A DNA stretch of 64,000 bases from Capillimicrobium parvum (lineage in GTDB: Bacteria; Actinomycetota; Thermoleophilia; Solirubrobacterales; Solirubrobacteraceae). The notes beneath the pieces were generated by a model. It ran no database searches. It saw nothing but the letters and a program-made list of their open reading frames with translations, and was not told the origin of the DNA. Shown one piece after another: positions 1 through 9,068 of this stretch (positions are counted from its first letter, which is position 1; the number at the start of each line of letters is the position of its first letter). Made by a program: the position numbers and the translations under genes. Location of the stretch: the NCBI RefSeq assembly GCF_021172045.1, contig NZ_CP087164.1, forward strand, positions 2,480,001-2,544,000, in the 5' to 3' direction.

Positions 1-189
1 CGCCAGGGCGGCACGGTCGACCCGCGCGTCCGAGCCGACCTCGTCTACTTCGAGACGCCCAACCAGGGTGCGGTGTTCAGCACGGGCTCGATCTGCTGGG
101 GCACGAGCCTCACGCATGACGATTGCGACAACAACGTCTCGAGGCTCACAGGCAACGTCCTCGACCGCTTTGCCGCCGACGACGCGTGA
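1..189 (+). CDS. N,N-dimethylformamidase-like large subunit, C-terminal end (partial)
   Basis: The reading frame enters from outside the window and ends in TGA at 187. The 62 visible residues match the end of the N,N-dimethylformamidase beta (large) subunit family: a segment reading VYFETPNQGAVFSTGSICW followed by DNNVSRLTGNVLDRF. The family hydrolyses N,N-dimethylformamide to dimethylamine and formate using a mononuclear iron site, but the catalytic part lies off the left edge, so substrate and activity cannot be judged. The next gene starts 31 bases downstream on the same strand, which suggests co-transcription with a solute-binding lipoprotein and puts amide or amine use on the list of possible jobs for this locus. 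Confidence 0.75.
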   Translation, partial: RQGGTVDPRVRADLVYFETPNQGAVFSTGSICWGTSLTHDDCDNNVSRLTGNVLDRFAADDA

Positions 190-220
190 TCGGCATCGCG
201 ACTACGAAGGAGATACACAG

Positions 221-1273
221 ATGAGCAAATGGGTGACGCTGCCGGCGTCAGCGATGGTCGTCGCAGCTCTCGCCGGCTGCGGAAGCAGCGGTTCGGACGG
301 GACGTCCACCACTGGCCGCACCACGGCGAGCACCGCGACGGGCAACGGCGAGAAGATCGCGTACGCAAGCCCGGTGGCCGCCCAGCCCGGCCAGCAGGAG
401 ATCGCCGGCGGCATCGAAGCCGCTGCCCAGGAGCTGGGCTGGACTGCGACGGTGATGGATGCGAACCTGTCCGCCGACAAGCAGGTCGCAAACATCGACA
501 CCGCGATCACCCAGGGAACCGCAGCAATCGCGTCGTGGACGCTGGATCCCGGTGCCGCCGCCGGCGCGTACACTCGCGCACTCTCTCAAGGCATTCCCAT
601 CATCGGAATGAACTCCGAGGGCGAGGGGGTCACGGCGACCGTCTGGTGGGAGTACATTCGCTGCGAGCCAGGCGGCCCGTGGGATCAAACCGCCGAACTC
701 ATCGCCGACATGCGCCCCGGCGCCAGGGTCGTCCAGATGAGCGGGCCGCCCGCTCCGTCGGTCATCGCCGAAACGAAGTGCTTCGCCGCAGCGGCGAAGG
801 AGCATGGCCTGGACGTCGTCGAGACCGCCAACAACACAGCTGACACGGCCGAGTCCGCTCTGCGGATGACGCAGGATCTCCTGACCAAGCATCCGAAGAT
901 CGATGCCATCTGGGCCTACAACGACCAGTCAGCCCTCGGTGTCTCAGCGGCGCTCGTCAGCGCCGGGCAGACCGTCGCGACAGTCACCAAGAACGACGGC
1001 GTCATCGTCACGGGTACCAACGGCGACGCCGACGCGATCGACGCGATCAGGGAGGAGCGCCTGACGGGCACGTGGGATCCGAACAACTTCGCCACCGGTC
1101 TCGCCGCGGTGAAGCAGATGCAGACGGCCTTGCAAAGGGGAGCTCACGGTACCTACCCACCGCTCACGGTGAAAGCGACGTTCTGGACCGACGAGAACAT
1201 CGACGAATACAAGCCGAGCGACGAGCGGGGGTACGCGTTGGATGATCTGCCGCTGGTGGACGGCGCTGGCTGA
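221..1273 (+). CDS. ABC transporter substrate-binding lipoprotein (type 1 periplasmic-binding fold)
   Basis: The product is 350 residues. I chose the ATG at 221 because a GAAGGAGAT ribosome site (205-213) precedes it and the protein then opens with a short hydrophobic signal and the lipobox LAGC at residues 18-21, so it should be a lipid-anchored extracellular receptor. The body resembles the sugar-type (RbsB/Peripla_BP_4) binding proteins, with the usual AAQELGWT, ANIDTAITQG and WAYNDQSALG segments. No permease lies next to it; the nearest ATPase/permease pair is at 12.1-14.7 kb, next to a second binding protein. Its neighbours (amidase tail, flavin monooxygenase, oxygenases) suggest a catabolic substrate rather than a sugar. 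The ligand is unknown. Confidence 0.85.
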   Translation: MSKWVTLPASAMVVAALAGCGSSGSDGTSTTGRTTASTATGNGEKIAYASPVAAQPGQQEIAGGIEAAAQELGWTATVMDANLSADKQVANIDTAITQGTAAIASWTLDPGAAAGAYTRALSQGIPIIGMNSEGEGVTATVWWEYIRCEPGGPWDQTAELIADMRPGARVVQMSGPPAPSVIAETKCFAAAAKEHGLDVVETANNTADTAESALRMTQDLLTKHPKIDAIWAYNDQSALGVSAALVSAGQTVATVTKNDGVIVTGTNGDADAIDAIREERLTGTWDPNNFATGLAAVKQMQTALQRGAHGTYPPLTVKATFWTDENIDEYKPSDERGYALDDLPLVDGAG

Positions 1274-1695
1274 AACTGCCTCGCCCGTGGACGCGCTCGC
1301 CGCTCGTGTCGAGCGCGTCGACGGGAAATCAGCCAAGCGCCGACTTTGCCGTGGAGAGCCACGAAACCGCATCGCGCTTGGCGCGGCGTTCGGTATCGAG
1401 CGACGAAACCGGTTCGGAGCCGGGATGCGCTCCGGCCGCACGCACGTAGGGTGCGCCGATGTCGAACGCGGTCCGCCTGCGATGAATCGGGGGTGCTCCG
1501 AAGCCTGCTGCGGGATAAGGTCGCCTGTCGACCGCGTCCAGGCTTATTCCGCGCCCGCGGGCACCGGTGGGCTGCACCCAGCGTGTTACGGATCCTGCGG
1601 CCGGGGCCAGAAAACGCAGCCGCCACGATGGACCCGTTTCTCCATCTTCTCACACCTTGTCCGAAGAAGTGCACAGTGCCACCACGGAGGCGATC
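1274..1695. other. Intergenic stretch without a convincing gene
   Basis: About 420 bases separate the binding-protein gene from the flavin monooxygenase. Open frames here are arginine-rich shadows on both strands with no family signal. The stretch probably holds the end of the first transcript and the promoter of the monooxygenase. I see no clear hairpin terminator or operator. Confidence 0.5.
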
Positions 1696-2802
1696 GTGAA
1701 GCGAGAGCAAAACTCGATGTTCTGGAACGACCACTTCAAGCTCGGGCTCTTTCCCCCGAACGTCTCAGGGGGCATGACGTCGACCGCTGCACCTGAGCGC
1801 TGGCAGGCCACGTGGGAACAGAACCTCAAGCTGGCGCAGGCCGCCGACCGGGCCGGGCTGGATTTCCTCCTTCCAGCCTCGCGGTGGATCGGCTATGGAG
1901 GAGAGACCGGCTTCCAGCGTTCGGTTCTGGAGACCATTCCTTGGGCGAGCGCGGTCCTTGCCTGCACGGAGCGCATCACTGCCTTCAGCACCGTGTACGC
2001 GCCTCTGTTTCATCCAATTCTCGCCGCGATGCAGATGGCGACGATCGACCAGATCGGCTACGGCAGGTTCGGCCTCAACGTGGTCTGTGGCTGGCGGCCG
2101 GACGAGTTCGAGATGTTCGGAACCGAGCGCGACTGGCACGCCTCTCGGTACGATCGCGCGGCCGAGTGGATTGAGCTCGTACGCGGTGTGTGGACCAACG
2201 AGGACCCGTTCGACTACATCGGGGATCACTACAGAGCGATTGGTGCCCAAGGACATCCCAAGCCCTACGGCGGGACGCAACCGATCGTCATGAACGCCGG
2301 GTACTCAGAAGCCGGCAGACGGTTCGCGGCCAAGCACGCCGACTTCTTCTTCACCAACGTTTTCAACCTCGATGACCGGGCGGCGCGCGAGCTAGGGGCG
2401 TTTCGCGAACTTGCCGCGGCGAACGGCCGCCCGGACACCACGATCTGCCTCACCGCGATGATCGTCAGTCGCGATACGCGCGCGGAAGCCGAGGAGTACC
2501 TCGACCACTACACGCGACGCCACGCGGACCCCGGCGCAGTTGAGCTGATCATCGAACGAATGGAAGTCAACGTGCCCGCCGGCCGCGAGGCACAATGGCG
2601 GGAGCGGATCGCGGCCAGTTCTGGGCTCGGCCTGATCATCGGAAGTCACGACGAAGTGGCCGAGCAGCTCGCCGCCTTCGCTGCGGCGGGCTACGGCGGG
2701 GCGGCAGTCGGCCTGGTCAACTACCTCGACGAGCTGAGCGTCGTGTCCGACGAGATCATCCCTCGGCTCGAGGCGCGCGGAGTGCGCCAGCCGACAACCT
2801 AG
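1696..2802 (+). CDS. LLM-class flavin-dependent monooxygenase (SfnG/RutA-like)
   Basis: 368 residues from a GTG at 1696, chosen because GGAGG sits at 1686-1690, five bases upstream; the ATG at 1717 is a weaker alternative. The protein is a bacterial-luciferase-like (beta/alpha)8 monooxygenase: an N-terminal KLGLFPPNVSGG, then ERWQATWEQNLKLAQAADRAGLDFL, GLNVVCGWRPDEF, and PIVMNAGYSEAGRRFAAKHADF. These segments recall dimethylsulfone monooxygenase SfnG and pyrimidine monooxygenase RutA, which use FMNH2 from a partner reductase. No flavin reductase is encoded nearby, so a reductase elsewhere would have to supply it. The gene lies between the binding protein and the convergent Rieske operon, which fits oxidative attack on an imported compound. 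The exact substrate cannot be read from the sequence. Confidence 0.87.
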   Translation: MKREQNSMFWNDHFKLGLFPPNVSGGMTSTAAPERWQATWEQNLKLAQAADRAGLDFLLPASRWIGYGGETGFQRSVLETIPWASAVLACTERITAFSTVYAPLFHPILAAMQMATIDQIGYGRFGLNVVCGWRPDEFEMFGTERDWHASRYDRAAEWIELVRGVWTNEDPFDYIGDHYRAIGAQGHPKPYGGTQPIVMNAGYSEAGRRFAAKHADFFFTNVFNLDDRAARELGAFRELAAANGRPDTTICLTAMIVSRDTRAEAEEYLDHYTRRHADPGAVELIIERMEVNVPAGREAQWRERIAASSGLGLIIGSHDEVAEQLAAFAAAGYGGAAVGLVNYLDELSVVSDEIIPRLEARGVRQPTT

Positions 2803-2988
2803 AAGAAGCTGCCGGGCTCGTCTTTGTGCATGGTGTTTCGGCTGAGTCGGGCGCGCAGTGATCCGAGTCGGCGAACGGCTATCGGTTCATCGCCTCGGCG
2901 TGTTGAGCAGAGCGCTCCTCGGGGAGCCGCGTTACCCGACACCCTCGAGCAGCGCGGGCAGATGGCAGAGCGCCAAGAAGTCCGCGAG

Positions 2989-4134
2989 TCAGTCGATCTG
3001 TCGTCCCATCAACGCCAGGTACTGCGACAGCGCGCCCTTGACGAAACTCTCGCGGGTCGGACTGTTCGGTCCAGGCACGAAGCGTCGGGAGCGCACACCG
3101 CGCTGGGTGAGCTCGGCGAGCGCCACGTCCTCGCGGTTGGTGACGTCGAACACCCCGATCAATGTGTCGATCTCGTAGTCCTGCCCTTCGATGGCGTCCT
3201 CGTGCACGTACCACTGGCAGACGATGTGCGTCGTATCCTTGTCGATGGGGAACACGTCGAGATGCACGCCGTGATCGGCGAAGTAGACCGATGCGGCGAA
3301 CATCGGGACGAGGATGAAGCCCGCGCTGAACCCCGTCTCGAACCCCGTGCCCAGCGGCTTTCGCGACACCCAGCGGCCGTCCATCGAGAAGGTCTGCATC
3401 CCCTGGCGCAGCGGAAAGTAGCCCTTCTCGGCATTGAAGGCTTCGAGATCGCTGTCGCGCGGCGCGAAGAAACCGGCGTAGTCGCAGGACACCCCCAACG
3501 ATGGGTGAGCCCCGGCGCAGTGGTAGCACTCGCAGTTGTTCTCGAGCACGAGCTTCCAGTTGGCACGGACCTCGTATCTCACCTGGTGCGCCAGCTTGAC
3601 TCGGTCCGGTTGGACGCGGCCGAGCTGCTCCTCGTCGACCAAGGGCACTACGACGTCTCGGAACGCCGGCGCCTGAGAGGCGTCCTCGCCGAGATAGACG
3701 TAGATCGACCCATAGTAGGTCGAGCACCGCGCCTCGTGGAGGCCCCAGTCGGCGAAGTCGAAATCCACGCCGTCCCGCGAACCCGGCGTGCCGAGCAGCC
3801 GGCCGTCGAGGCCGTAGCTCCAGCGGTGGTACGGGCACACGAACGCCTTCCGATGTCCGACTGTCCCGCTCTCGCAGAGTTGGGCTCCTCGATGACGGCA
3901 GACGTTGAAGAACGACCGCACCTCGCCGTCGGCGTCACGAACGATCAGCAGGCTTTCGGGTCCGACCGAACAAGCGAAGAAGTCGCCGGGCTGAGGGATC
4001 TGGCTGACGTGCCCCACATGGAGCCACTGCCGCGCGAAAACAAGGTCGAGCTCAGCCTCGAAGATCTCCTCGCTGAGGTAGTAGTCGCGAGGGAGACTCG
4101 TGAAATAGCCAGGATGGTCGATGACCGATGCCAT
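2989..4134 (-). CDS. Rieske non-heme iron oxygenase, alpha subunit (second copy, orphan)
   Basis: 381 residues. The Rieske [2Fe-2S] centre is visible as C79-R-H81 (CRHRGAQ) and C100-x2-H103 (CPYHRWSY). The mononuclear iron motif is CECYHCAGAH, with H205 and H210. The order and length fit the single-component-type alpha subunits of aromatic and quaternary-amine oxygenases. It is the last gene of the minus-strand run ALDH, alpha, beta, alpha, and starts 70 bases after the beta subunit stops. It has no beta partner of its own; it may be a homotrimeric demethylase or ring hydroxylase acting on a different step from the first alpha. No ferredoxin or reductase gene is in the window. Confidence 0.92.
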   Translation of the reverse strand: MASVIDHPGYFTSLPRDYYLSEEIFEAELDLVFARQWLHVGHVSQIPQPGDFFACSVGPESLLIVRDADGEVRSFFNVCRHRGAQLCESGTVGHRKAFVCPYHRWSYGLDGRLLGTPGSRDGVDFDFADWGLHEARCSTYYGSIYVYLGEDASQAPAFRDVVVPLVDEEQLGRVQPDRVKLAHQVRYEVRANWKLVLENNCECYHCAGAHPSLGVSCDYAGFFAPRDSDLEAFNAEKGYFPLRQGMQTFSMDGRWVSRKPLGTGFETGFSAGFILVPMFAASVYFADHGVHLDVFPIDKDTTHIVCQWYVHEDAIEGQDYEIDTLIGVFDVTNREDVALAELTQRGVRSRRFVPGPNSPTRESFVKGALSQYLALMGRQID

Positions 4135-4203
4135 TGGTTCCTCCCCGGGTCAGGTGAACGATAGGGCGACTCAAGGCGCAGCAAGGGTAGACCGGGAGCA
4201 GCC

Positions 4204-4722
4204 TCACAACACGATGCTGATCGCTCCCATCGGCGCAAGCCTCCATGCGTCCATGCTCACCCGCTTCGATCGAAGACGCAGCCCGGTGGGCCCCCCGCGG
4301 AGACGGTAGGCGTAGCGCCCGACAAAGCAGTCCTGGTCCTTGTTGCGGAAGCGCCAGACCTGGAACGCGGCGTCCACGTGGATGTCTCCGTCGGCGTCTT
4401 CGCCCAACACTCTGACGTTCGAGACGAAGTGCCTGGTACTCGACCACGGGTACTCACGGTGAGCATGCACGCTCTTGAGCCGGACGACGAGCCCCGACAA
4501 GAGCCGCAGATCGTGATTGATGTACATCAGGTCGTGGTCCGGGTCGGCATCGGGGTTGTCGTTCGTGGGGACGATGTACTGAGCATCGTCGGTCCAGAGC
4601 TCGAGCCACTCGTCCATGCGCCACGCATCGAGGAGCGCGGCCTCGTCGTACAGGAGATCCTCGACCTGCGCGCGACTCACCGCAGTGGGGCGCAACGCTT
4701 GCTCCTGAAGGCTCGCGCTCAT
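4204..4722 (-). CDS. Aromatic-ring-hydroxylating dioxygenase, beta (small) subunit
   Basis: 172 residues. The frame is open further upstream, but the ATG at 4722 overlaps the stop of the alpha-subunit gene (ATGA), so I take that start. The protein has the cone-shaped NTF2-like fold of ring-hydroxylating dioxygenase beta subunits: VEDLLYDEAALLDAWRMDEW, LWTDDAQYIVPT, then TRHFVSNVRV and a closing MDAWRL. Beta subunits are structural and sometimes tune substrate choice. The overlap implies coupled translation with the upstream alpha subunit (4719-6056) and a hexameric alpha3beta3 enzyme. Confidence 0.9.
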   Translation of the reverse strand: MSASLQEQALRPTAVSRAQVEDLLYDEAALLDAWRMDEWLELWTDDAQYIVPTNDNPDADPDHDLMYINHDLRLLSGLVVRLKSVHAHREYPWSSTRHFVSNVRVLGEDADGDIHVDAAFQVWRFRNKDQDCFVGRYAYRLRGGPTGLRLRSKRVSMDAWRLAPMGAISIVL

Positions 4723-6056
4723 ATCTGTGCCTCCGCCAGCTCGGATGCCATGAGATCGGACTGCCATCTACGCCAGAATTCCCGCAATTGGGCCTCGCCG
4801 GTCATTCGATCGTCGTGAAACGCGCGCGAGAGGACGTTCCACTCAACGACAGCTGAGTCCGCACCGGCCTGGCAGGACTCGAGCGCCTCGACATCGTCAG
4901 GGGTGGCAAGACCTCCCGGGCCGGCGAACGTGACGTAGCTCTCGAGGCGCACGCGGCGCACGCCTGCATCCTCGTCGCGAGGCGCGAGTTCGTACTGCGC
5001 GACGTCCATGTAGCCGACCCCGGTGGGCTGGATCACCCGTAGCGCCAGCGCGTTGTTGTCCATGACGAAAAGGTTCGGATAGATGAACAGGTTCCGGTTG
5101 AGCTCGGCCATGCGATGTCCACGATCGCCGAGCGTGGCGATCAGTCGGTCCCGCATCGCGTCCAGTTGGCCATGAGAGTCCTCGCCGAACGCGGGGCTCC
5201 ACTTGGCGACGGGCCGGCCCCAGGAGCCCGTGTACTCGAGCACCGCGTGACCGTTGCCCAGCTGTCGGCAGGATCCGACGCTCGGTTCCGTGTGCACGTC
5301 CTGGTCCTTCAGGAACTGGAAGTAGGTGTGGTGCGTCGGCGCCAGGTGGTAGCCGTCGAAGCTGTTCTCGACCAGAAGCTTCCAGTTCGCCTTGATCCCG
5401 TACTGATGCGTCCCGCGAAGCACCGTGAGCGGGCCCGTCCAGGACTTCCCTCCGCTGTCGGCTGCGTCACTTCGATCGCTCGACAGGACAGCGACGGCTT
5501 CTGCCGACGCGTCCATGAGGTCGTCGAGGCACGCACGCGCGCCGGCAAGGTGATCGCGGAGCTCCGGAACGTCATGCGAGAAGCTCACGAAGACGAACCC
5601 GCGATACGACTCCGCTCGCGCGGGCGGGCGGAGACCCATGGCGTCCTTGTCCCAGGCTCCGCCGTAGGCGCTCTCGTCCGGAACCCCGACCAGGTTGCCG
5701 TCCGTATTGAACGTCCAAGCGTGGTAGAAGCACTGAAAGGCCTTTGCGTTGCCGCGGTCGCGGCGACAGATGGTCGCGCCGCGATGGGTGCACGTGTTGG
5801 CGAAGACACGTACGTGACCTGTTGTGCGGCTACGGACCATGAACAGCGGCTGTCCGGCGACGCTGCGCCGGACGAAGTCGCCGGGTTCGGGCACCTCGGA
5901 CTCGTGGCCGAGATACAGCCAGGTCCGCATGAAGATGTGCTCGAGCTCCAGTCGGTGGATGTCCTCAGACGTCAACGCCGATCGGTGATAGGCGAAATGC
6001 TCGTCGTTCGGCCGGTCGTCGATCAGCTCAGCGAGATCATGGGTCTCCCGCCTCAT
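4719..6056 (-). CDS. Rieske non-heme iron oxygenase, alpha (large) subunit
   Basis: 445 residues from the ATG at 6056, which overlaps the stop codon of the aldehyde dehydrogenase gene (ATGA). The Rieske ligands are C89-T-H91 (CTHRGA) and C109-x2-H112 (CFYHAWTF). The catalytic iron motif is NSFDGYHLAPTH with H237 and H242, the classic arrangement of naphthalene/benzoate-type dioxygenases. The length and the adjoining beta subunit fit a true two-subunit ring-hydroxylating dioxygenase. Hydroxylation would need a ferredoxin and reductase that are not encoded here. The aldehyde dehydrogenase immediately upstream suggests an aromatic aldehyde or acid in the same pathway. Confidence 0.93.
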   Translation of the reverse strand: MRRETHDLAELIDDRPNDEHFAYHRSALTSEDIHRLELEHIFMRTWLYLGHESEVPEPGDFVRRSVAGQPLFMVRSRTTGHVRVFANTCTHRGATICRRDRGNAKAFQCFYHAWTFNTDGNLVGVPDESAYGGAWDKDAMGLRPPARAESYRGFVFVSFSHDVPELRDHLAGARACLDDLMDASAEAVAVLSSDRSDAADSGGKSWTGPLTVLRGTHQYGIKANWKLLVENSFDGYHLAPTHHTYFQFLKDQDVHTEPSVGSCRQLGNGHAVLEYTGSWGRPVAKWSPAFGEDSHGQLDAMRDRLIATLGDRGHRMAELNRNLFIYPNLFVMDNNALALRVIQPTGVGYMDVAQYELAPRDEDAGVRRVRLESYVTFAGPGGLATPDDVEALESCQAGADSAVVEWNVLSRAFHDDRMTGEAQLREFWRRWQSDLMASELAEAQI

Positions 6057-7540
6057 GCCGGCAGCCCTCCGTCGGGCGGAAGCTGGACCGTGATCCATTT
6101 CCACTGCGTCATCGCGTCGGCGTCGGTCTCGGTTCCCTCGCGCCCGATGCCGCTGCGCCCGAGCCCGCCGAAGGGCACGTGGGGCTCGTCCTGGATCGAC
6201 GGTGCGTTGATGTGGATCATGCCCGTGCGCACCGCCTTGGCCAGTGACAGCGCCGTCGTCACGTCCTGCGTGAAGACCGAACCCGAGAGGCCGTACTCCG
6301 TGTCGTTCGCTCGGTCAACAGCGTCTTGGAGATCGTCGAACGCGTAGATCGATGTCACGGGGCCGAAGGTCTCCTCGGTGTAGACGGTCATCTCCGGACG
6401 GACGCCGCGAAGCACCGTGGGTTCGAACCGGTTGTCCCGCCACCGTCCCCCGGCGCAGACCTCGGCGCCCTTGGCGACCGCATCCTCGACGTGCGCGGTC
6501 ACGCGCTCGCGTTGACGCTTGGAGATCGTGGGGCCGACGACGGTGTCGTCGTTGCGTAGGTCTCCCATGCCCCGTGCCGTGAGGTCCGTCGCGACGGCCG
6601 CGAGGCGATCGGCGAACTCTTGGGCGGCGCCGCGCTGGACGAGAAGGCGGCTGGCGGCCATGCACGCCTGCCCTTGGAAGAAGAACACGCTGATCGCCGC
6701 GGCCTGCACCGCCGAGTCGAGGTCGGCGTCATCGAGGACGATCATGGGACTCTTTCCGCCCAACTCGAGGATCACGGGCTTGTAGTGACGGGCGCAGAGC
6801 TCGGCGACATGCCGTCCAATGCGGGACGAGCCGCAGAAGGTGACGCACTTCACCAGATGGTGCTCGGTGAGCGCATCCCCGATGTCGAACGGATTGCCTG
6901 TGACGACGTTGAAGTGCCCGTCGGGAAAGCCGGCGTCCTGAAAGACGCGCGCCAGCATGTGGGCGACGCGCGGGGCGTGCTCAGACGGGAGCTGGACGAA
7001 GCAGTTTCCCGTGGCGAGCGCCATGGAACCCTGCTTGGCACCCTTCAGAAGCGGCACGTTGAACGGCGTGATGCCCGCCACGACGCCGACGGGCTCGCGC
7101 ACGGTCACGCTGAAGGCACCGGGGCGATCGGACGGCAGCGTCTCACCCTTGAGACGCCGCGGCACGCCGGCCGCCGCACGGATCGCGCTCAGCGCCATGT
7201 CGAACTCGAAGTTCGCTTTGAAGATCGGCGATCCGACCTCGTCGACGAGCACGTCGACGAACTGCTCACGGCGCCCCTCGAAGACCTCCGCGGCCGTCAT
7301 GAGCCAGCGCTCGCGATCGCGCATCTGGATCAGTCCACTGGCCGCGAACGCGGTGTGGGCGGAAGTGACGGCGCGATCGATGTCCTCGACCGCGCCATCA
7401 GCGGCATGAGAGTAGACGCGATCGCTCTCAGGGTTGAGGTCGTCGAAGTAGGCATGGGTGCTCGCCGGCACCGCCTCTCCGCCGATCCAGAGATCGTTGG
7501 TGATGATCTTCTGGGTCGAGGTCTGTTCGGTGGCGCTCAA
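6053..7540 (-). CDS. NAD(P)-dependent aldehyde dehydrogenase (vanillin/benzaldehyde dehydrogenase-like)
   Basis: 495 residues from a TTG at 7540, which follows AGGAGG (7545-7550); upstream residues of the open frame have no family signal. The catalytic glutamate is E259 in VILELGGKSP and the nucleophile is C293 in FFFQGQACMAASR. The NAD-binding GITPFNVPLLKG segment is present. The FQGQACMAASR stretch is typical of aromatic aldehyde dehydrogenases that make benzoate- or vanillate-type acids. This is the first gene of the operon that continues with the dioxygenase alpha and beta subunits. It faces the LuxR-type regulator across a 153-base promoter region. Confidence 0.92.
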   Translation of the reverse strand: MSATEQTSTQKIITNDLWIGGEAVPASTHAYFDDLNPESDRVYSHAADGAVEDIDRAVTSAHTAFAASGLIQMRDRERWLMTAAEVFEGRREQFVDVLVDEVGSPIFKANFEFDMALSAIRAAAGVPRRLKGETLPSDRPGAFSVTVREPVGVVAGITPFNVPLLKGAKQGSMALATGNCFVQLPSEHAPRVAHMLARVFQDAGFPDGHFNVVTGNPFDIGDALTEHHLVKCVTFCGSSRIGRHVAELCARHYKPVILELGGKSPMIVLDDADLDSAVQAAAISVFFFQGQACMAASRLLVQRGAAQEFADRLAAVATDLTARGMGDLRNDDTVVGPTISKRQRERVTAHVEDAVAKGAEVCAGGRWRDNRFEPTVLRGVRPEMTVYTEETFGPVTSIYAFDDLQDAVDRANDTEYGLSGSVFTQDVTTALSLAKAVRTGMIHINAPSIQDEPHVPFGGLGRSGIGREGTETDADAMTQWKWITVQLPPDGGLPA

Positions 7541-7693
7541 GGATCCTCCTATCGTCGTCAGGCCGACCCGGGCGATCGTGCAGCCCCTGAACGCGTACCG
7601 GTACCCCCCGGTCGACTGGCATTGCAAGGTCCCCGCGAGTGAGGGGGGAGGGGGCGCAACGCGTGATAGGATCGTGCTCGGAGAGGAGCCTTG
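7541..7693. promoter_or_regulatory. Divergent promoter region between aldehyde dehydrogenase operon and LuxR regulator
   Basis: These 153 bases must hold the promoters of both the minus-strand operon and the plus-strand regulator. A perfect 10-base palindrome GTACCGGTAC lies at 7595-7604 and is a candidate operator. AGGAGG for the dehydrogenase is at 7545-7550 and GAGAGGA for the regulator at 7681-7687. The arrangement suggests that the regulator controls the operon and perhaps itself. No promoter boxes were obvious. Confidence 0.5.
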
Positions 7694-8761
7694 GTGTCGT
7701 CTGGGACCCAAGCGACAACGATCATCGACGCAGCGAGCGCGATCGCTGGAGCGACAGATCTGGACGATCTGTCCGAGCGGACGCTCGATGTGATGGACAA
7801 GCTGATCGTGCCACAGCGGTCGGCGCTCTACGTGCTCGACACGACGACGCGCCGGCCGACGCACGTCGCGGCACGCGACGTCAGCGACTACTTCCTGGCG
7901 GTCTATGAGGAAGTGGGACGAGATCGCGATCCCGTCCTGCACCATGTCCTGCGGCACCGAACCGCCATCGACAGCGACAGCCTGATGAGTCGCCGGGCGT
8001 GGCTCGACGCGGCCTATTACCGCGAAGTGCTGCGGATGCATCGCGTCAACGTCGCGCTCCAGGCGCCCCTGCTATCCGGCGCCGACCTCCTGGGGACGCT
8101 CAACGTCGGAGACGTGCGCCGCTTCGACGCAGGAGATATCGCGCTGATCGGCGCCCTGGGCCGGCTCGCGGGCTCGATGCTGCAAGCCATCATCGGACAG
8201 AACGCCGCGCTGCGTGAGCGAGATCAGCTGCGCACGGCGCTCGAGCTTTCCGATGAGGCGATCATCGTGACCGATCACCACCACGCCAGACGGCGATCCA
8301 ATGCCGCTGCGCGCGCGGTGCTCGACGCTATCGACGGTGCCGACGAGCCCGCGTTTCTGGAGGATCTGCTCTCAGGTACCGCGCCACGGGGCAACTCGGT
8401 CATGCGCGTGCCGGTCACACTCGCCTCCGGCGACCCATCCGAGCTGCACGTTCGGTCCGTCAGGTGCGACGATCGGTCGGTCATGCTCACGTACCTAAGG
8501 CTTGAAGTGCCGGCGAAGCTCGCGCTACCGGCGCACCTCGCCAGGGCCTTGTCGCCGAGGGAGCGGCAGGTGACCGAGCTGGCGATCCGTGGCCTCCACG
8601 ACGCCGAGATTGCCGATCAGCTCTACCTGAGCAAGCACACGGTCAAGGAGTACTTGCGCAACGCCTACAAGAAGCTGTCCATCTCCTCGCGTCTCGAGCT
8701 CGTCTCCCTTGTGGCGAGCCGTCCAACCGACGCGGCGACGAGCGAAGGTCTGCCCACATGA
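7694..8761 (+). CDS. GAF-domain LuxR-family transcriptional regulator
   Basis: 355 residues from GTG 7694 (TTG 7691 is possible), behind GAGAGGA. The first half, about residues 10-180, looks like a GAF sensor (LDDLSERTLDVM, RSALYVLDT, VNVALQAPLLSGADLLGTLNV). A short PAS-like or linker region follows. The end is a LuxR-type helix-turn-helix: LSPRERQVTELAIRGLHDAE then LSKHTVKEYLRNAYKKL. GAF-LuxR regulators commonly sense a small aromatic or a redox signal and activate catabolic genes. The divergent position next to the oxygenase operon makes that operon the likely target. The strand shared with the ABC transporter genes downstream allows control of them as well. Confidence 0.88.
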   Translation: MSSGTQATTIIDAASAIAGATDLDDLSERTLDVMDKLIVPQRSALYVLDTTTRRPTHVAARDVSDYFLAVYEEVGRDRDPVLHHVLRHRTAIDSDSLMSRRAWLDAAYYREVLRMHRVNVALQAPLLSGADLLGTLNVGDVRRFDAGDIALIGALGRLAGSMLQAIIGQNAALRERDQLRTALELSDEAIIVTDHHHARRRSNAAARAVLDAIDGADEPAFLEDLLSGTAPRGNSVMRVPVTLASGDPSELHVRSVRCDDRSVMLTYLRLEVPAKLALPAHLARALSPRERQVTELAIRGLHDAEIADQLYLSKHTVKEYLRNAYKKLSISSRLELVSLVASRPTDAATSEGLPT

Positions 8762-8791
8762 CCTGCCTGAGGTACGCCTGTCCGGTCGGCT

Positions 8792-8819
8792 GACCCCCTC
8801 GCTGGAGGGGGTCGTTTCG
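8792..8819 (+). terminator. Rho-independent terminator after the LuxR regulator
   Basis: A 9-bp perfect stem, GACCCCCTC at 8792-8800 and GAGGGGGTC at 8805-8813, closes a 4-base loop and is followed by GTTTCGT. It lies 31 bases after the regulator's stop, so transcription of the regulator probably ends here and the importer genes have their own promoter in 8820-9068. Confidence 0.7.
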
Positions 8820-9068
8820 TAGGGAGCCGGGGAGGGGTAGCCGGCGCCACGGTGGGTGGGGATACTGGGGTCGACCTAACCTCGAAGACGGAGGGGACAG
8901 GGCCGGAGCAGGCGTGACTCGAGCCAGCGTCGGCGCGACGGCGACCGGTCAGACAGTCAGAGGGCGGCTCGCACAACGGGCTGATACGTCGGAAGAGCTG
9001 GAACCGTGCTCCGTCGGCTCGCGCCATGCAGCCGGGGCCGTTCGGATCTCGTAGAGGAGGAGAAGTCC

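Noticed and set aside
2824-4164. Long plus-strand open frame (446 codons) over the orphan Rieske alpha gene
   Set aside because: Composition is arginine/glutamate-rich with no family signal; the minus strand carries a complete Rieske oxygenase.
5115-7642. Long plus-strand open frames over the dioxygenase and aldehyde dehydrogenase genes
   Set aside because: Shadow frames of high-GC coding sequence; the minus-strand genes have full motifs and starts.
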